Assembly (NCBI GenBank): GCA_013399895.1
Contig: VXBA01003716.1
Span: 762,415-826,414, forward strand
Source: Serilophus lunatus
Taxonomy: Eukaryota; Chordata; Aves; Passeriformes; Eurylaimidae
Length of the DNA stretch: 64,000 bases
Direction of reading: 5' to 3'
How positions within the stretch are numbered: the first letter of the stretch is position 1; each line of letters opens with the position of its first letter. Positions 1 to 13,400 of this stretch are shown piece after piece. A program made the translations under genes and the position numbers. The notes below the pieces were generated by a model. It was not told the origin of the DNA. It was given only the letters and a program-made list of their open reading frames with translations, and made no database searches.

Positions 1-190
1 ACTGACATTTAATAAATGTTGGAACAGTCTCCCTGGGGTGGTAGATGAAATCACATTACTTCAGTCTTGTAAAACTAGGGTATAACAAGCCATCACAAAA
101 TCCTGCACTGGTTGTGAAGAGGTGTTTAAACTAAGTAAGAGCTAGTTGGTATGTTCCATGGATGATTTCTATGTCTCTTCTGATCATTGT
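1..190 (+). mobile_element. Possible ancient CR1/L3-like 3' fragment
   Basis: ttggaacagtctccctgggg and gtggtagatgaaatcac, followed by a loosely matching tail, resemble the same part of old CR1 elements as the one at 7735 (ttggaacaatctg). The match is short and weak, and the element may extend left of the window. Confidence 0.35.
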
Positions 191-3100
191 CAAGTGACTT
201 TGAGATTGTGGCTAAAATTAGGCTGGAGAGACCTCTTTATGGACTATTTCTTTCTCGTGTTCTCAGAGGCAGTGATGTGCAGGTGCAGTTCAGTAGAGCT
301 GGTCTGCACAGAACACGTCAATTACTTTTCTGTTTCCTGACAGTTGCAAATTTACTCCTGGCTAGGAGAAACTTTTCCTGCAGGGGCTTCACAGTGATCT
401 GCATCTTCTTAACCTTTCCTATGGTGCAGGACTATCTGTCTGTTGTCAGATAATGGACTAATTACATTTTCAGTCTGATCCGACAAAAGAACCACAAAGT
501 TAATATGAAACTGAAAAGGAGAAAAAAGCTGAGCTGCTGCCCTCTATTGCCCCAGTTCTAGTTTCTGATCACTGGATAGGTGTTCTGAAGTAAATATGAA
601 TCATATATTTCACTCTCAGTATTTAATCTGCATTGTTGAAGGACTTTTTGTCATGGAGATGTGAATGGATTGGGAAAGAGATTTATATACAGAGGGAATG
701 AACAATTCTGGTTAAAACATTGGCTCTGGGCATGCTTTGCCTGTGAGATCTCTCTCCCCTTCATGACACCCTCCTTACCACAATATTCACCTCCCATAGT
801 TTTGTTCAAATTTCACTCCTAATGTGATGGGTGTATCAATCTATCCTGTCTTGGCAGTACAAATAGACTGCTTGTGGGGAGATTTCTGGTGTTCCCTGTA
901 TTTTCTTGGACTAAAATAGTCTTGAGTTCGGGCCTTTCCTCGTGGTTGCTTCAATTTACAGTTTCTAGGTAAACCTGGGAGGAGGAAGGCTTGCCAGGGG
1001 TTTTGATAAATGCCTGAGTGTTGTCCATGGGAGCCTGGGGAGCCCCCAGAACTCTTTTTCCCTGTTTGCTTGTCCTCTTCATCAATTTCACACTTCCCTG
1101 GCCAGAGAAATGCTCCCTGGACCAGCTGTGTCCCAGCCACCTGCCTCATCCAGTGTTACTCATGGCCACACTGACCCAGGAACAAGGTCATCCCCACACA
1201 GGACACAGCCCTTGGTGGCCTTCACCCTGCAGCCCTGGCCCCAGATAATGGGTCTTTATGATCTGTCAAAGTACTGCTATCTCCAGAAACGACTGCGATG
1301 CTGGATCTGCCCTCAGCCAGTGAGCATCCCCTCCAGATGCTCTCTATTTCCTCTTTTTTTCCCCGAGTTCATTTCTTTTGTCTTGCTCTTCTTTCCCCAG
1401 CATTTACTTCTTTCCTATTCTATTTGAAACAAATTTTTCCATCTCTACTTGCAGTGGGTGCCAGGGAGTTCACTTTTTTTCAGCTTTGTTTTATAATTTC
1501 TATTTTGCTGCTTTTCTCCCTGCCTATCTCCGCTTTCTTTCTCCGCCCAGTTTTTGCTGTCTCTTTCTCTAGGAAGGATGCTTTTCTGGGGGTGATTGAT
1601 GGCCCATTAGAAACAGATTAACAGGTGAGGCTTGACTGGAGAAACAGATGTTAAGGAGGGAAGGAGAGACAGAGATACAAGTGACCTTTTCCACAAGCAA
1701 GATGCAAGCATGGCTTTTCAAACACCAATTGCTCCCCACAACAGCAAAAGGGAAAAGCAGAGAGGAGGATAATCCGCCATCATAACCGTTGCTTTTTTAC
1801 AATGTTCATTTTCACTGACATAATAATTTGATTCAGGCTGAAACTGGCATCTCTGTTCAGCATATAGACCCCATGCTCTCGGCAAGAGATGGGTCTCTGT
1901 GAAGTAATCTTCATCTCTCCCTTCCCACCTGCACTTGCTCATTCCTTCTCTCTCTCTCTTCACTCTTATCTCTCCTCCTTTCCCTGTCATTTTCAGGATG
2001 GTTTTGTTATTCAAATGTAATTATGGATGGAAATTGAGCCATCTCCCCTTTTTTCATTTTAAAGAGATGGACTATTTTAATAAAAAGCTGCAACAAGGAG
2101 TGCAAGAAATTAGCAAAGGGGATGAGAAGCCACAGACATGAGGAGAAGATTCCAGTTCATTTGCTCACCTGGGAGTATCTGGGCCCTCAGAGCAGGGGTT
2201 AAAGCAGCCCCCAGTTTCAGGCAGGGGGTCAGAACCAGAAATGCATTCCTCCTTCGCTTCCCTTTCCATCAGCTGAATAAGTAACAGGTACAGCCAACAC
2301 AAAGGCTGCCCTTCAGAAAAACAGCAATTTTGCATTCCACAGGGAGAGACCCGTCCTGTTTGGCACCAGTACTGATTTTGTGGTAAAAATATTGGCTCTA
2401 ACCTGCAGGGACCCACTTTTTGTTTCCACAGTTCCAGGGATGTCTGTCCTCTCCTGCCCTGAACAACAGGGTTTTGCAGTTTTCTTGTTCCCATCCATTT
2501 TATGTGGTGCCTGAAAGAGTGGCTTGTTGGCCAGGCATAGGTCAGACCAGTGGGAAGGAAGGTGTAACCTTGTCTGGGATGTGACATACCTACCCCAAGG
2601 TAAACATGGAAATTTGGGCTAGAGAAGCCCTGAAAGAGTGTCTGGGAGCTGCCATGCCTTGTCTCTCCACTTGAGAAAGCAGCAGACCTTTGTCTCAAGC
2701 AAGTGCCCACCAGCTGCTGCTTGGGAAGGTGATGGCCAGCAGTATTATACGGCCAGGTGAATTGCCCAAGCAATCTTATGTAGTCTGAAGGCTATGAGTT
2801 TGTTAGTCTGACTCCAGGATGCAGCCCATTACCATGAGAGGAATTTTTTTTTCTCACTCTGGGGGTATTTGGTACCTTACCATTTTTGTGGTAGTCTCCC
2901 TGGGCTATGTATATGTGCATCTGAGTATGTGCAAACAGGCTTGTACATCCTGCCTTTCATGCATCTGATCTTGTGTGAGAACTCAGCCCTTGCTCTTTTG
3001 CCTGGTGCATTCTAGCTCCTGGGTGAGAGATGCTTTGAACACCTAAGTCCATCCCAAAATCAATGCAGGGAATTCCTCCATTTTACAGGGGATATCAGGT

Positions 3101-3419
3101 TGCTGGCTTTCCTCATCAGTGACATCAGCACAGCCTCTGCCTCCTTTGTTTCATCATTCCCAAGGAAATGGTCTAAACCCTTTCCTGACCTCATCAGAGA
3201 TGTTTCCAAGGCTGGACACACTGAAGAAAAAGTCATTAATTCAGAAAACAAAAGAAGGAATAATTTAATTTGTTCAGACTTGTTTCAGTGATGGAATCAT
3301 TAAAACACTTTTTCTCATATGCACAAACACGCTGGTCTCTGCTGGAGAAGACAGGGACTGAAAGATAAGCCAGAGTTTTAACAAAAAAAACCCCATGCCC
3401 AATGCAGGATCAGATTGCC

Positions 3420-3434
3420 TTTTTTTTTTTTTTT
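3420..3434. repeat. Poly(T) run
   Basis: T15, interrupted then continued by CTTTC. Confidence 0.8.
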
Positions 3435-4260
3435 CTTTCGACAGTCATCTTGTGTCATCCTTGGAATTTTTCTCCCTATGCACTTGCCTTTCTCCTCTTG
3501 CTGTCCATTTTTTCTTTTCTTCACCTTGTCCTGCACTTCCTATCCCTTACAGGTAGATTTTAGCAGTGTGGCCCTCCTCACTGTTGACTTACACATTTAG
3601 TTCAATATTCACTTGGGTAATTATTGAGACCAATCTGTGGATAGAGGCATAAGAAAAGACGGGTGGAGCAAGACCAGGAAACTAATGCATACCAAGGATT
3701 AGGTCGGGAGAGAAAATGGGGAAGCAAAGAGATAGAGAGGAAAGGGTCAGATAAGTTCAGTGAGATTTAGAGAAAAATGGGGAATGGTTTTTCTGTCATT
3801 CAAATGTTTTCATAATTTCAACAAAAAAAATGTGTCAGCTACCTGTGGAAACCTCAGAGGAAAAAAATTCTTGAAGGAGGAGATTGACCACAAATTAGCC
3901 ACTTTCGCCTTGCTTCAAAGTATTGTCAAGTTCTTTGCACAAAATAAATCAGCTTTAATCATAGGAACATGATATGGAGTGAGATGTGGGAGACACTTGG
4001 TCAGCATTGTCTATATGAGTGGCTGTGGGGCTCCTGACCACCTCTATTAAAAATAGTTTTTAGGAACGTTATCTATGCTGAAGGCATCAAATGTTCAAAT
4101 GAATTGGAGCACGAGTGATTCTATCCAGCTCCACTCTAATCTCAAAAATGGAAGCTTTGAAACTCCCAAAAAACCCTGTTCTCTGGGAAGGGTGGCACTT
4201 TATTTCCCACAGTTTCGGGGTTGTTTCAATTCTGACTCTCTGAATTTGTGTTCTCTCCAG

Positions 4261-4412
4261 CCAGAGGAATTGACCAACATCTTGGAGATCAGCAATGTCG
4301 TCTTTACAAGCATGTTTGCCCTGGAGATGATCTTGAAACTTGCTGCTTTTGGCCTCTTTGATTACCTTCGCAACCCCTACAACATCTTTGACAGTATCAT
4401 CGTCATCATCAG
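4261..4412 (+). CDS. CACNA1I: CACNA1I exon w1: IIS2 and start of IIS3
   Basis: The exon starts after ttctctccag and reads [20 protein letters not shown], then [17 protein letters not shown] and the S3 start [10 protein letters not shown]. It ends in AG before the donor gtgaca, leaving phase 2; the split Ser codon is completed by the next exon. The phrase [16 protein letters not shown] is characteristic of Cav3.3; Cav3.1 has YGPFGYIKNPYNIFDG at this place. The preceding exon would end in the conserved HEQ before this Pro. Confidence 0.96.
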
Positions 4413-7400
4413 GTGACAAGGGCCTTGGGGGTCAACTGAAATATACATAGAAAAGAGCATGATATAGCTTGCACACCTTTTCAAAAAGGACTTAGCAGCT
4501 ATACTAGGAAGATCTGAGCAGATGCACAAAACCAAGGATTGGGATGCCAAGATGTCTTTTCCCAACAGCCAGTGTGGGCACAATTCAAGCTACAGAGCAT
4601 TTCTGTTGTCTCTCAGTTCTCTCCTCTGTAGAACGGAGGCAATTGCAGCTGCCTTGTACAGTCTACAACAAATATTAGCTGTGAAATACTTTTAAAATGC
4701 ACAAATTGAGAAAGCTACAAAATTTTAATGTGTGATAGAAGAACTTGTCTTGCTGCAATCTAATGCTGAAATCCTTTCCTCATTCCTGCAAAATGCAGTG
4801 CCTCATTCATGTTTTTAAGGCATAAATGCAGCTTTCTACACATAAGTGTAAGCCTATGGTGTACACTTCTATCTTGCTCAGACAGATGTTCTCTCTAGCC
4901 CCTTTATACTGCCAGAGCAGGGGTGAACACTCAGCATTGTGATTCCTTGCTCTCTTCTGTTTGTTCATTTGTCTTTCATGTCGTCCCTCATACTCCCTGT
5001 GTCTCTCTGGACCATAGCATTTGGGAGATCATTGGCCAGTCAGATGGGGGCCTCTCTGTGCTGAGGACTTTCCGACTCCTTCGGGTGCTGAAGCTGGTGC
5101 GTTTCATGCCTGCACTGCGCCGCCAGCTTGTGGTGTTGATGAAGACTATGGACAATGTAGCCACTTTCTGCATGCTCCTCATGCTCTTCATCTTTATATT
5201 CAGGTGAGGAGGCAGTTAGTTGGATCACAGTGTTTTCAAGTGCTACTGCATGGTTCAGGAGGACAGCAGCTTCAGAGCGTGATTGCATAACTCATCTTGC
5301 CCATTGCTCTAGGCTAAGGCAGCACTGACAACCATTTATTTGTTCATAAGTGCTGAACTTGCTCCTGCCCTAAACTGGGTTCAGCAGCTGAAGATTTTGG
5401 CCTGGATGGGGTAGTAAAATACTGCCACCAAATGTGGACATTGAGCATAATGTTCCATCGCAGGATAGGTGAAGTCTCTTGTTAGTCAACATTGGCTACA
5501 GGGAACAGTTGAATCTTGAGGCTGACTCTAGCAGAAGGGCAGCAAAGTGCAACCAAGAAAGTTTGTCTGTGCATCCCATGGATGCACTGATGACAAGATG
5601 AAGAACGATGAAAGCAAAGAACAATAGAGAGAACAGATGTGAATGATAGGTTGGAGGGAATACATGAGCTCTGAGCCAGCACAGATGGAAAGCAAGTTTT
5701 TTGGTGAGCTACAGGGGTGCAATATGCAGTTCCTTCTTCACAGATAAGTCCCGGTGGTCTGACAGTGTTGGTGTATCCCTTGCTGCTGTGATGTTACATT
5801 AGATTTTTGTGAGAAAAAGAGAATTACTCTGATAAGCTTGTGGTGGTAGAGATATTTATATTTGACACTATCTCCACTTCTTGTCCTAAAGTATCCTGGG
5901 AATGCACATCTTTGGTTGCAAGTTCAGCCTCAGGACAGACACAGGAGATACAGTTCCTGACAGAAAGAATTTTGACTCCCTGCTGTGGGCCATCGTCACT
6001 GTCTTCCAGGTGAGCCCACTCTAGTCTCTGTGGGGGAAACAGGGCAAAGTGAAGAGGATCAGGAGATGCATTTTCCTCATTGCAGAGCGCTGCACTCACT
6101 CCTGAGAGCACAAAAGGTTGCATAATGGGCTCGTCATGTGATGTTTGGAGGAAGAAAAATTACGTATTGGAACTAAATGACTGGTGTATGTCTCAAACAG
6201 GGGATCTCCTTCCTTCTTAAGGGACAGTTTGCAAAGGTCACTCCTGTTGTGGCAACTCCCAAGTTTAACAGTATCACCTCAGCACATGACTGCCTTAATT
6301 GTTGCTCATTTCTTCTTGCTCAGCTAACGTTTTTGGCACAGTACCACAGCTGGATGGTGTGTAATCACGGGGAAGTGAAGAGGCCTGATGAGGTCCTGAT
6401 GTGTATTCTTTCAGTGTCCATTTCTGAGAATCCTTTTTTTGTTCTTCCTTCACATTTATCTGACCTCTGCTTCTGGTTGCAGATCCTAACTCAGGAGGAT
6501 TGGAATGTTGTACTCTACAATGGCATGGCATCCACTTCACCATGGGCTTCCCTCTACTTTGTGGCTCTCATGACATTTGGCAATTATGTACTCTTCAATC
6601 TGCTGGTGGCCATTCTTGTGGAAGGGTTCCAGGCTGAGGTGAGTTGCCACCAAGGCCTCATCAGGAGAAGAAACAGAAGTGTTAAAAAAGGTAATCTTTG
6701 GGACACTTTGAGGATATTGGACTGGATGACTTCTAAAGTATCACATCTCTGTCATTTCATTACTGAACTTAGGTGCTCTTCCATTAAAAAAACAAAAACA
6801 ACCCCCCCAAAACAGTGTTAATCCTTGCAAGAAAAGAGACAGGCTCTCTGGAAGGGAATTCACAATTTCCATCCTATGTAACACAACAGAACCTACCCTA
6901 GAGTGAGTCCTTGATCCCTCCAAAAAGGAAGAATGCAGGACATCAGCCATCCCAAATCAACCAAGATTCTTTCCAGTGATTGCAGTGAGGGCCAAGGACA
7001 ATTCTGCAGTTGTTCCAGCAACACATGGAACACATGGTCTTTTCTGTTGGAGTTCCCAAATTCTAAATTTATATGTTCCAGGGTGATGCCAACCGGTCAT
7101 ACTCAGATGAAGATCAGAGTTCATCAAACATGGAGGAGTTTGATCAGTTCCAAGAGGTCCAGGAAGGTTCAGGTACAATAGCTCAAACAGTCTTATTTGC
7201 TTGTGTCCTGTTGCTGTTTGGAGAGAAATCTAAAAGCAGATTCTGCAGAAAATTCACTCCCATCTCCAAGAACATAGCAGTTGTCATTTTGAACTTCATG
7301 CTAGTTTGCGGTGTTATCTGTAAAAAAAGCAGAGACACGTTGGCATCTTGAGGAATGTGGTAGTTAAGTGGAGCAGTTCTTAAATGACCTCCAGAACGGC

Positions 7401-10400
7401 AACTGGAAGTGAGAAGTGGTACTGTCTCTGCTTAGCTTCAGGGGCACCATTTCAGGAACACTGTGTCCAAATCTGGGACTCACAGTTGGAGAGGAGATAC
7501 CTAGACATTAAAAGTACTCAGGCAACTCTGGAAGTCCTGCCTCGGGAAGAGACTAATGAAGCTTAGAGAAACCAGAGAAGTTACTTGATCACTCGTTCTG
7601 TAATTGTAGACCATAAGGAGAGATTTCTAATGGTAGATAGCTCTTTAATTGAGCAGAAAAAAAGCATAACGAAATGGTAAATGTTGGAAGCTTAAGCTAG
7701 ACAAGCTGAAAAAAGCTGCATCTTTTCAAGGAAAGATAATTAACAGTTGGAACAATCTGTGTACAAACTGCCTGATAAGGTCTCCATCCCTCAAAGTCTT
7801 CCTGCAAAGACTGCAAGTCTTTCTACAAGAGGCATTACACTTTAGACAGGACTTGGTGATGGGGAGCAGCAAGAGTAGCTTGCTCTGCAAAGGATGGTGA
7901 GCCAGGAGCTCAGGAGGCCAGAATGCTCAGCAGGAGGGCCAGGGACCACACTGAGAACACTTGCACAAGGTGAGCAGAGCAGGTCTGCTGACAATAGTGA
8001 GGGTCAGCCAATGGTTCGGTGATTACCGGGAAAGTCCACAGTGGTGATGTGCATCTGAGGTCAAGCCAAGAAGCCAAATAAGTAAGACAAGACCGGGATC
8101 AAAAATATGCAAGTACAGGCACAAGCATACTCACAGCATAACCCAGACAAGCACCACAGACACATCTGAGCTTAAATGCAGCTCCTGCATCAGGGAGCAA
8201 TGGCTCCAATATTGGCTTGTCACAGCTTTTTCCTGCAACTTAGTCCTTTTCAAAGCAGTTCAACCCTGAGTTACATGGCTGCACAATATCAAAGCTTGTG
8301 TTGAATATAGGCAGTCAAACACCTAAGACAGAAGATGGAGAAGAGGTTACAGAGTTTTTGGTGCAGTCATGGATGTGATGCAGATATGTATAGGTGACCA
8401 TCATTATGCAATAGTCAAACAGAAATTATTGTGCCAGTCCTTTCAGGCATTAAAATTCAATATCCTGTCCTCTCCATGCAGCTTGACAAATGCCAATGGT
8501 CATCCACAATACCTAACATGCAATTCAAAAATGCCTTGGATCCTCAAGGTCAGTGATCAGTCATTTGAAAAAGCACAGTGTGATAGGATAGACTGAGATG
8601 CAGTTTTTGTATGCAGTATGATTGCAGGAATTTTAAGGTGATCCCAATAGATGGATGGCTGTGGTTATCTCTAAATCTTAGACTCTTGTTCAGTGTTTCA
8701 GTCTAACTGCTTTAAGAAGCCAGTCTGACATTTGGTGGTATTTGTTCAGACCTGAAGATGCTGGTGTCTGTTCTTGGCACCTCATCCCCTTGTTGCCAGG
8801 GTTTGGCCTGAGGCTGCCTGGCCACCACTCTGCTCATCTGTCTGTCCCCAAGGAGAGCTGTGGTCAGTTTTGGAGACTGAGGAGATTACTTTAAAGTCTC
8901 CCCAGTTTGATCTGCTTTTATCACAACACCCTAAATCAGGGGAATTCATATTGATTGATGCTAAAGAGCTAATATTCTGCTAGCTGCTTATTAACATGCT
9001 AAACCGCTTAGACATTGAAGCAATCACTTCATAGTAAGGAACTCGCCTTCTCTTCTTATTTTTCTTTCTGCATCCTTCCACTCAGATCCCAAGCTCTGTG
9101 CAATTCCTGTAACACCTAATGGACACTTGGACCCATCTTTGCCCTCTTCCAACCCACCAGTGGCTTCTGGGGGGGTCACTCATTCTTCACGCAACTCTCT
9201 GCAACTTGATCAGATCCGTGTTGCTGTGAGCTCCCGGAAGAGTAGTGTGATGTCCCTGGGGAGAATGACCTATGACCAGCGGTCCTTGGTGAGTGAGTGA
9301 GTATAAATGTGTGTCATGCCCTTCTTTTGAAGGCCAAGCACTTTGTTGTTTTTCTGTTTTTCTGAGGATTGTTGTGAAGAATTGCGCTGCTGCTGTAGGT
9401 TTCTAACACAAATGCATCACCTGTCTTTAGAAGACAGATCACTTCACATTATATATCTAAATTTCCATATTTTTAAGTCTATTTCCATGTTACTTATCTA
9501 TATTCCACTGAGTGTGGGATTCCATTCTCTCTGTATATATGTACCTATCTATAGATAACTATAAATATATATATCTATATTCTGTTGACCACAGGAAAGG
9601 GAGAACACCAAGAAGACTGTCTCTCTCTTAGAACTAAACTCATTTTGTCCCCTTGTTCTTTTCTTGTTTTCCTCATAATAATACAACCATCATTCAGAAA
9701 AAGGAGTGCAGGTCACAATATGAGTGAGTTAAGAACACAGAAATATCTAGGTAATGTCAGAACCGCTAAGTCCCATTAAAGATGGGTTTTCTGGGAGCTT
9801 TTGTAAAAATGAAGAGAAAAATCTTGACTTGGAGCTTCCCATAGCAGATCTTTCTGCCCCATAGCACTTCTCCAAGCACTGCAAGCTGTCTAACCAGTGC
9901 ATCTCAGACCTGTCCACCTTGTCACATCAACTTCTGGGCTTTCTACCTATTGACATACACTGCTCTGGGGGATGCATCACTGCTTAAAGGGTTCATGCAC
10001 CTGTTATTTCTTAATAGGGAAAGCCAGCGGCTATATACTATGTGATAAGTTGTTGATGTGGTTGGGCTAGACTGTAACCAACAAGCCTGTTTCTCCCATT
10101 TCTTCCTATTACTAAGACTATACTCAAAAGATGGTGTGTCAGATTATCCATCACTCTGTACCTTGTGTTGTTCTTTACCACAAAGCAGTGTAAAAAGCTG
10201 CCAATCAGATTTTTTGAGAGCTTTATTCTTCTTCTATGCTGGTGTAAGTAACAACATCATGCACCTAGCCTTTGGCTTTATTACTTACCTTCCCCGAAAT
10301 TGCTTTGCACACAGATGGTGCTATAAAGTAATCACAGCCAACACCATTGTTAATTCATTATAAATTTATTGTCAGATTTAAAGCAATTGCTGCTAAATTC

Positions 10401-13400
10401 CCAGCATGCAACTTGCTCAACATCTGATAAATGGCAATCTTCTGGCTTAGGGGCCCAGGGAGAAGTCTGTGACCTGAAATAAAATCACATACTCACTCCT
10501 TGTGCCCAGAGTCACTGGGTCTCCATCCCACGCTTTTACAGTCCAGCTCCCGCAGTTCCCACTATGGTGCCTGGGGCCGCAGCGGACCCTGGGGGAGCCG
10601 TCGTTCCAGCTGGAACAGCCTGGCCCGGGGACACAGCCTGAAACACAAACCTCCCTCAGCTGAGCATGAGTCCCTCCTGTCTGGGGAAACTCACAGGGCG
10701 GCAGATGGGCAACCGGATGGGACAGGAAGGGTGTTTCATCACCGCCGGACACTCTCTTTGGATAACAAAGGCTCCTGTGACCTGCTGGAGTTGGCCTCCG
10801 TCCCATCCAGCCACAGAGTGATCCATAAGATGGGAGCACCGCCTGGTGCCAGTGAGCATCAAGACTGCAATGGCAAAATGCCCAGTATTGTCAAGGAGAT
10901 CTTCCCAAAGATGAACAATCGCAAGGAACGGGGAGAGGATGATGAAGAGATAGATTATGTGAGTATTTGGTGGAGGGAACCTGGGATTACACCACAATGT
11001 TATGGAAAACCCCAAATCCATGCTCAAGTTTCAGTCTCTTGTGTGTGGATGGGAGAGCTTGCAAAGATGCCTTAGGAAAGCTGAAGGATAGCACTGAATG
11101 CAGATGGGACCTTCTTAGCACAGACGAGCTCAGTCTGCCTGCAAGGCAGCTGTACGGGTGGATGGTGGGAGGAAGGCAGATGTGAGATGTGCACATAGTC
11201 ATTTGTGGGCTGTTATTTCAAGGTAGTGCAGCCAGTGATTTCTGCAGGATAGGAGAGGTCAGACTGTGTGAGCAGTGAGAGCTTTGCATGGGGAACATGA
11301 GTAGACCAGAGCAGGAAGCACAGGCGCCAGAGACAAGGCAAGTAGATTTTGCAGTGACAGCTTGGGAGACAGCAATGCTCAATCTGTGAGCAGATCAAAG
11401 GGTGGAAAAAGTGAAGCAAGGGTCAGTAAAAATTTGAACAGACACAGATGTGTGTTGTTGAGGAAGACCAAAGCATGCAGATTACTGACCAAGACCTAAA
11501 GGAGATCCTAAGACTGATAGGGTTAAAACCTTGAAAGAAATGCTCATCCCCAGATAAGAAGACTGAAGCTGCCGGGAGGCCCAGATGCTTAGACAATGGT
11601 GGCCTTGCATAAAGAGATCCCAACCCAAGAAAACAGATAACCTGTTAACCCTAGATTGTTAAATACCAGCCTCCCCTGAGTTCTGTATCCTATATAAACC
11701 CTTATCCCCTTCCAATAAATGTCTCTTTCCACACCCTACGAGAGTGAGTCCATGTCATCTGTCCACCGTAGATGCACTATGAAATTCCAAGCCCAAGTGC
11801 AAACAGAAGGTCTTTTTGTCCTGGTTTCTCATTTAGCTGAAGTAGGGAAGGAAACATTGTCCTCACTTAACAAAGCCCCTCCAACAGTTCTGAGAAGGCA
11901 TCTTGGACAAAATCTTGATCTAGAAGGGACACTAGCCATTTCATTTGTCATGATTTGGGGAGGAAAACAGATGCTGAGAGGTAAACAGGCCCTGGCAAAG
12001 AAGTTCTACCTTCTTTTCCGTGACTTATTGCTTTTGAGTCAATTTCCTCATTCAGGGGCTTAAAGAAAGGAAGGTAGTGCACCTAGCTGACAGCAGCTAG
12101 TGATGTTTTTAGGTCAGATGTGAAAGGAATAGTGTCTCTCTCAGGCACATGGGAAGCTAATCAAAGGAACTTGCTTCTTCTGCACCCCTAAAGAGCCTGT
12201 GCTTTCGCATCCGGAAGATGATGGAAGTATATAAGCCAGACTGGTGTGAGTTACGGGAAGACTGGTCCATATATCTCTTCTCTCCACAAAACAGGTTTGT
12301 GCAGTTTTTGCCATGAGGGGGTCAAAAAGATGATGCATATTCTCTTGTTGTGCTGGCCATATCTCCTGATGTTAGGTTTTGACTTTAAACTTACCAGCCA
12401 AAACGTATTTTCTCCTCCATTGTCCCTGTTACAGCCAAGCAATTTTTCTTTTCCTAGATTCTGGAGATGAAATGAAGGTTGAACATCCTAAATAGCTATT
12501 GTGATCTTCCCTCCCTTTGGAACTTCCCAATTTTATTTTGTGTAATCATAAATATTTATAGCAAAGCAAGGCAGGGAATACTAATGCTAACCCAAAAAGG
12601 ATAAAATAATGTATTATTAATGACTCCATAATACTGATATTTCCTCCCTTGATACCAGAACAGTCTCTTAATTTCATTTACAGTCTCAATATCAACTTAC
12701 CAGCAGTCATGTCACACCTTTTAGAGTAAAGTTAGAATTATTCTTTCCTAAAAACCAGAAATTTGGGTTAAATTCTTGCTGCTAAGAGGTCTTCCCACCA
12801 GGAGAAAATCCCCATGTACCCCAGCCAATAGCATTGCCCCTTGAAAAGAAAGGACTTTCATTAGAGGTCATGAGAAAGAGTTCTTTGCTCTGACACCTAG
12901 GTTAATGTGCACGGTGTTTTTCAGAATGGATAGAAGTGGGGTCCCATGACTGCCAACCCACCTGCCTCTCCTCAGCTTACAGCATGGGGCCTCTTTGGTC
13001 TGGGGAGGTATGAAGTTTGAATTTGGAAGGAAAGCCAGAACTCACCCTCTTCTTTTGAAGGCAAGAGAGGATCACAGTCTTAACGGTTAGGAAACCACTC
13101 TGACACTGGGAAAATGAATGGAGGTTCAGCTCCTTGCTCTGCCCTTACGTTGTTCCAGGCTCCCTGTGCGATCATGGACCTGGGATATTGCCATGTCAAT
13201 GTGCATCAGTATCAATGATAGGAAAACTGCTATGTCAGAATCCAGTTTTGGCCAGAACTCTTAATCCTCTGTCCTCATAGCTCCTAAACTTGCTCTGCCC
13301 AAGGCACAGGTGCCTACTGGAACTGTCTTGCAGGTTTCGTCTCCTCTGCCAAACCATCATTGCTCACAAGCTCTTTGACCACGTTGTGCTGGCCTTCATC

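Larger units (their letters stand above)
1..4260 (+). other. Intron of CACNA1I upstream of the first visible exon
   Basis: I see no coding exon here. The exon for segment IIS1, which should directly precede the one at 4261, was not found and is presumably further upstream. The stretch holds a possible ancient CR1 fragment at the left edge, a pyrimidine-rich segment at about 1326-1570, a CT-rich run near 1934-1990, a T15 run at 3420-3434 and a purine-rich patch near 3700-3780. It ends in the acceptor ttctctccag. Confidence 0.75.

Noticed and set aside
1245..1319. A 75-bp stretch with acceptor ccccag and donor gtgagc, open in phase 0 (MGLYDLSKYCYLQKRLRCWI)
   Set aside because: It would fall between the exons for IIS1 and IIS2, where no T-type channel has extra sequence, and it does not resemble the I-II linker that I know. 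Most likely chance.
2165..2773. 202-codon open frame on the minus strand in the left intron
   Set aside because: No recognisable similarity, and it lies inside a CACNA1I intron without promoter or splice signals.
6716..6745. CR1-like 3' end motif (attggactggatgacttct)
   Set aside because: About 25 bases only; not distinguishable from chance.
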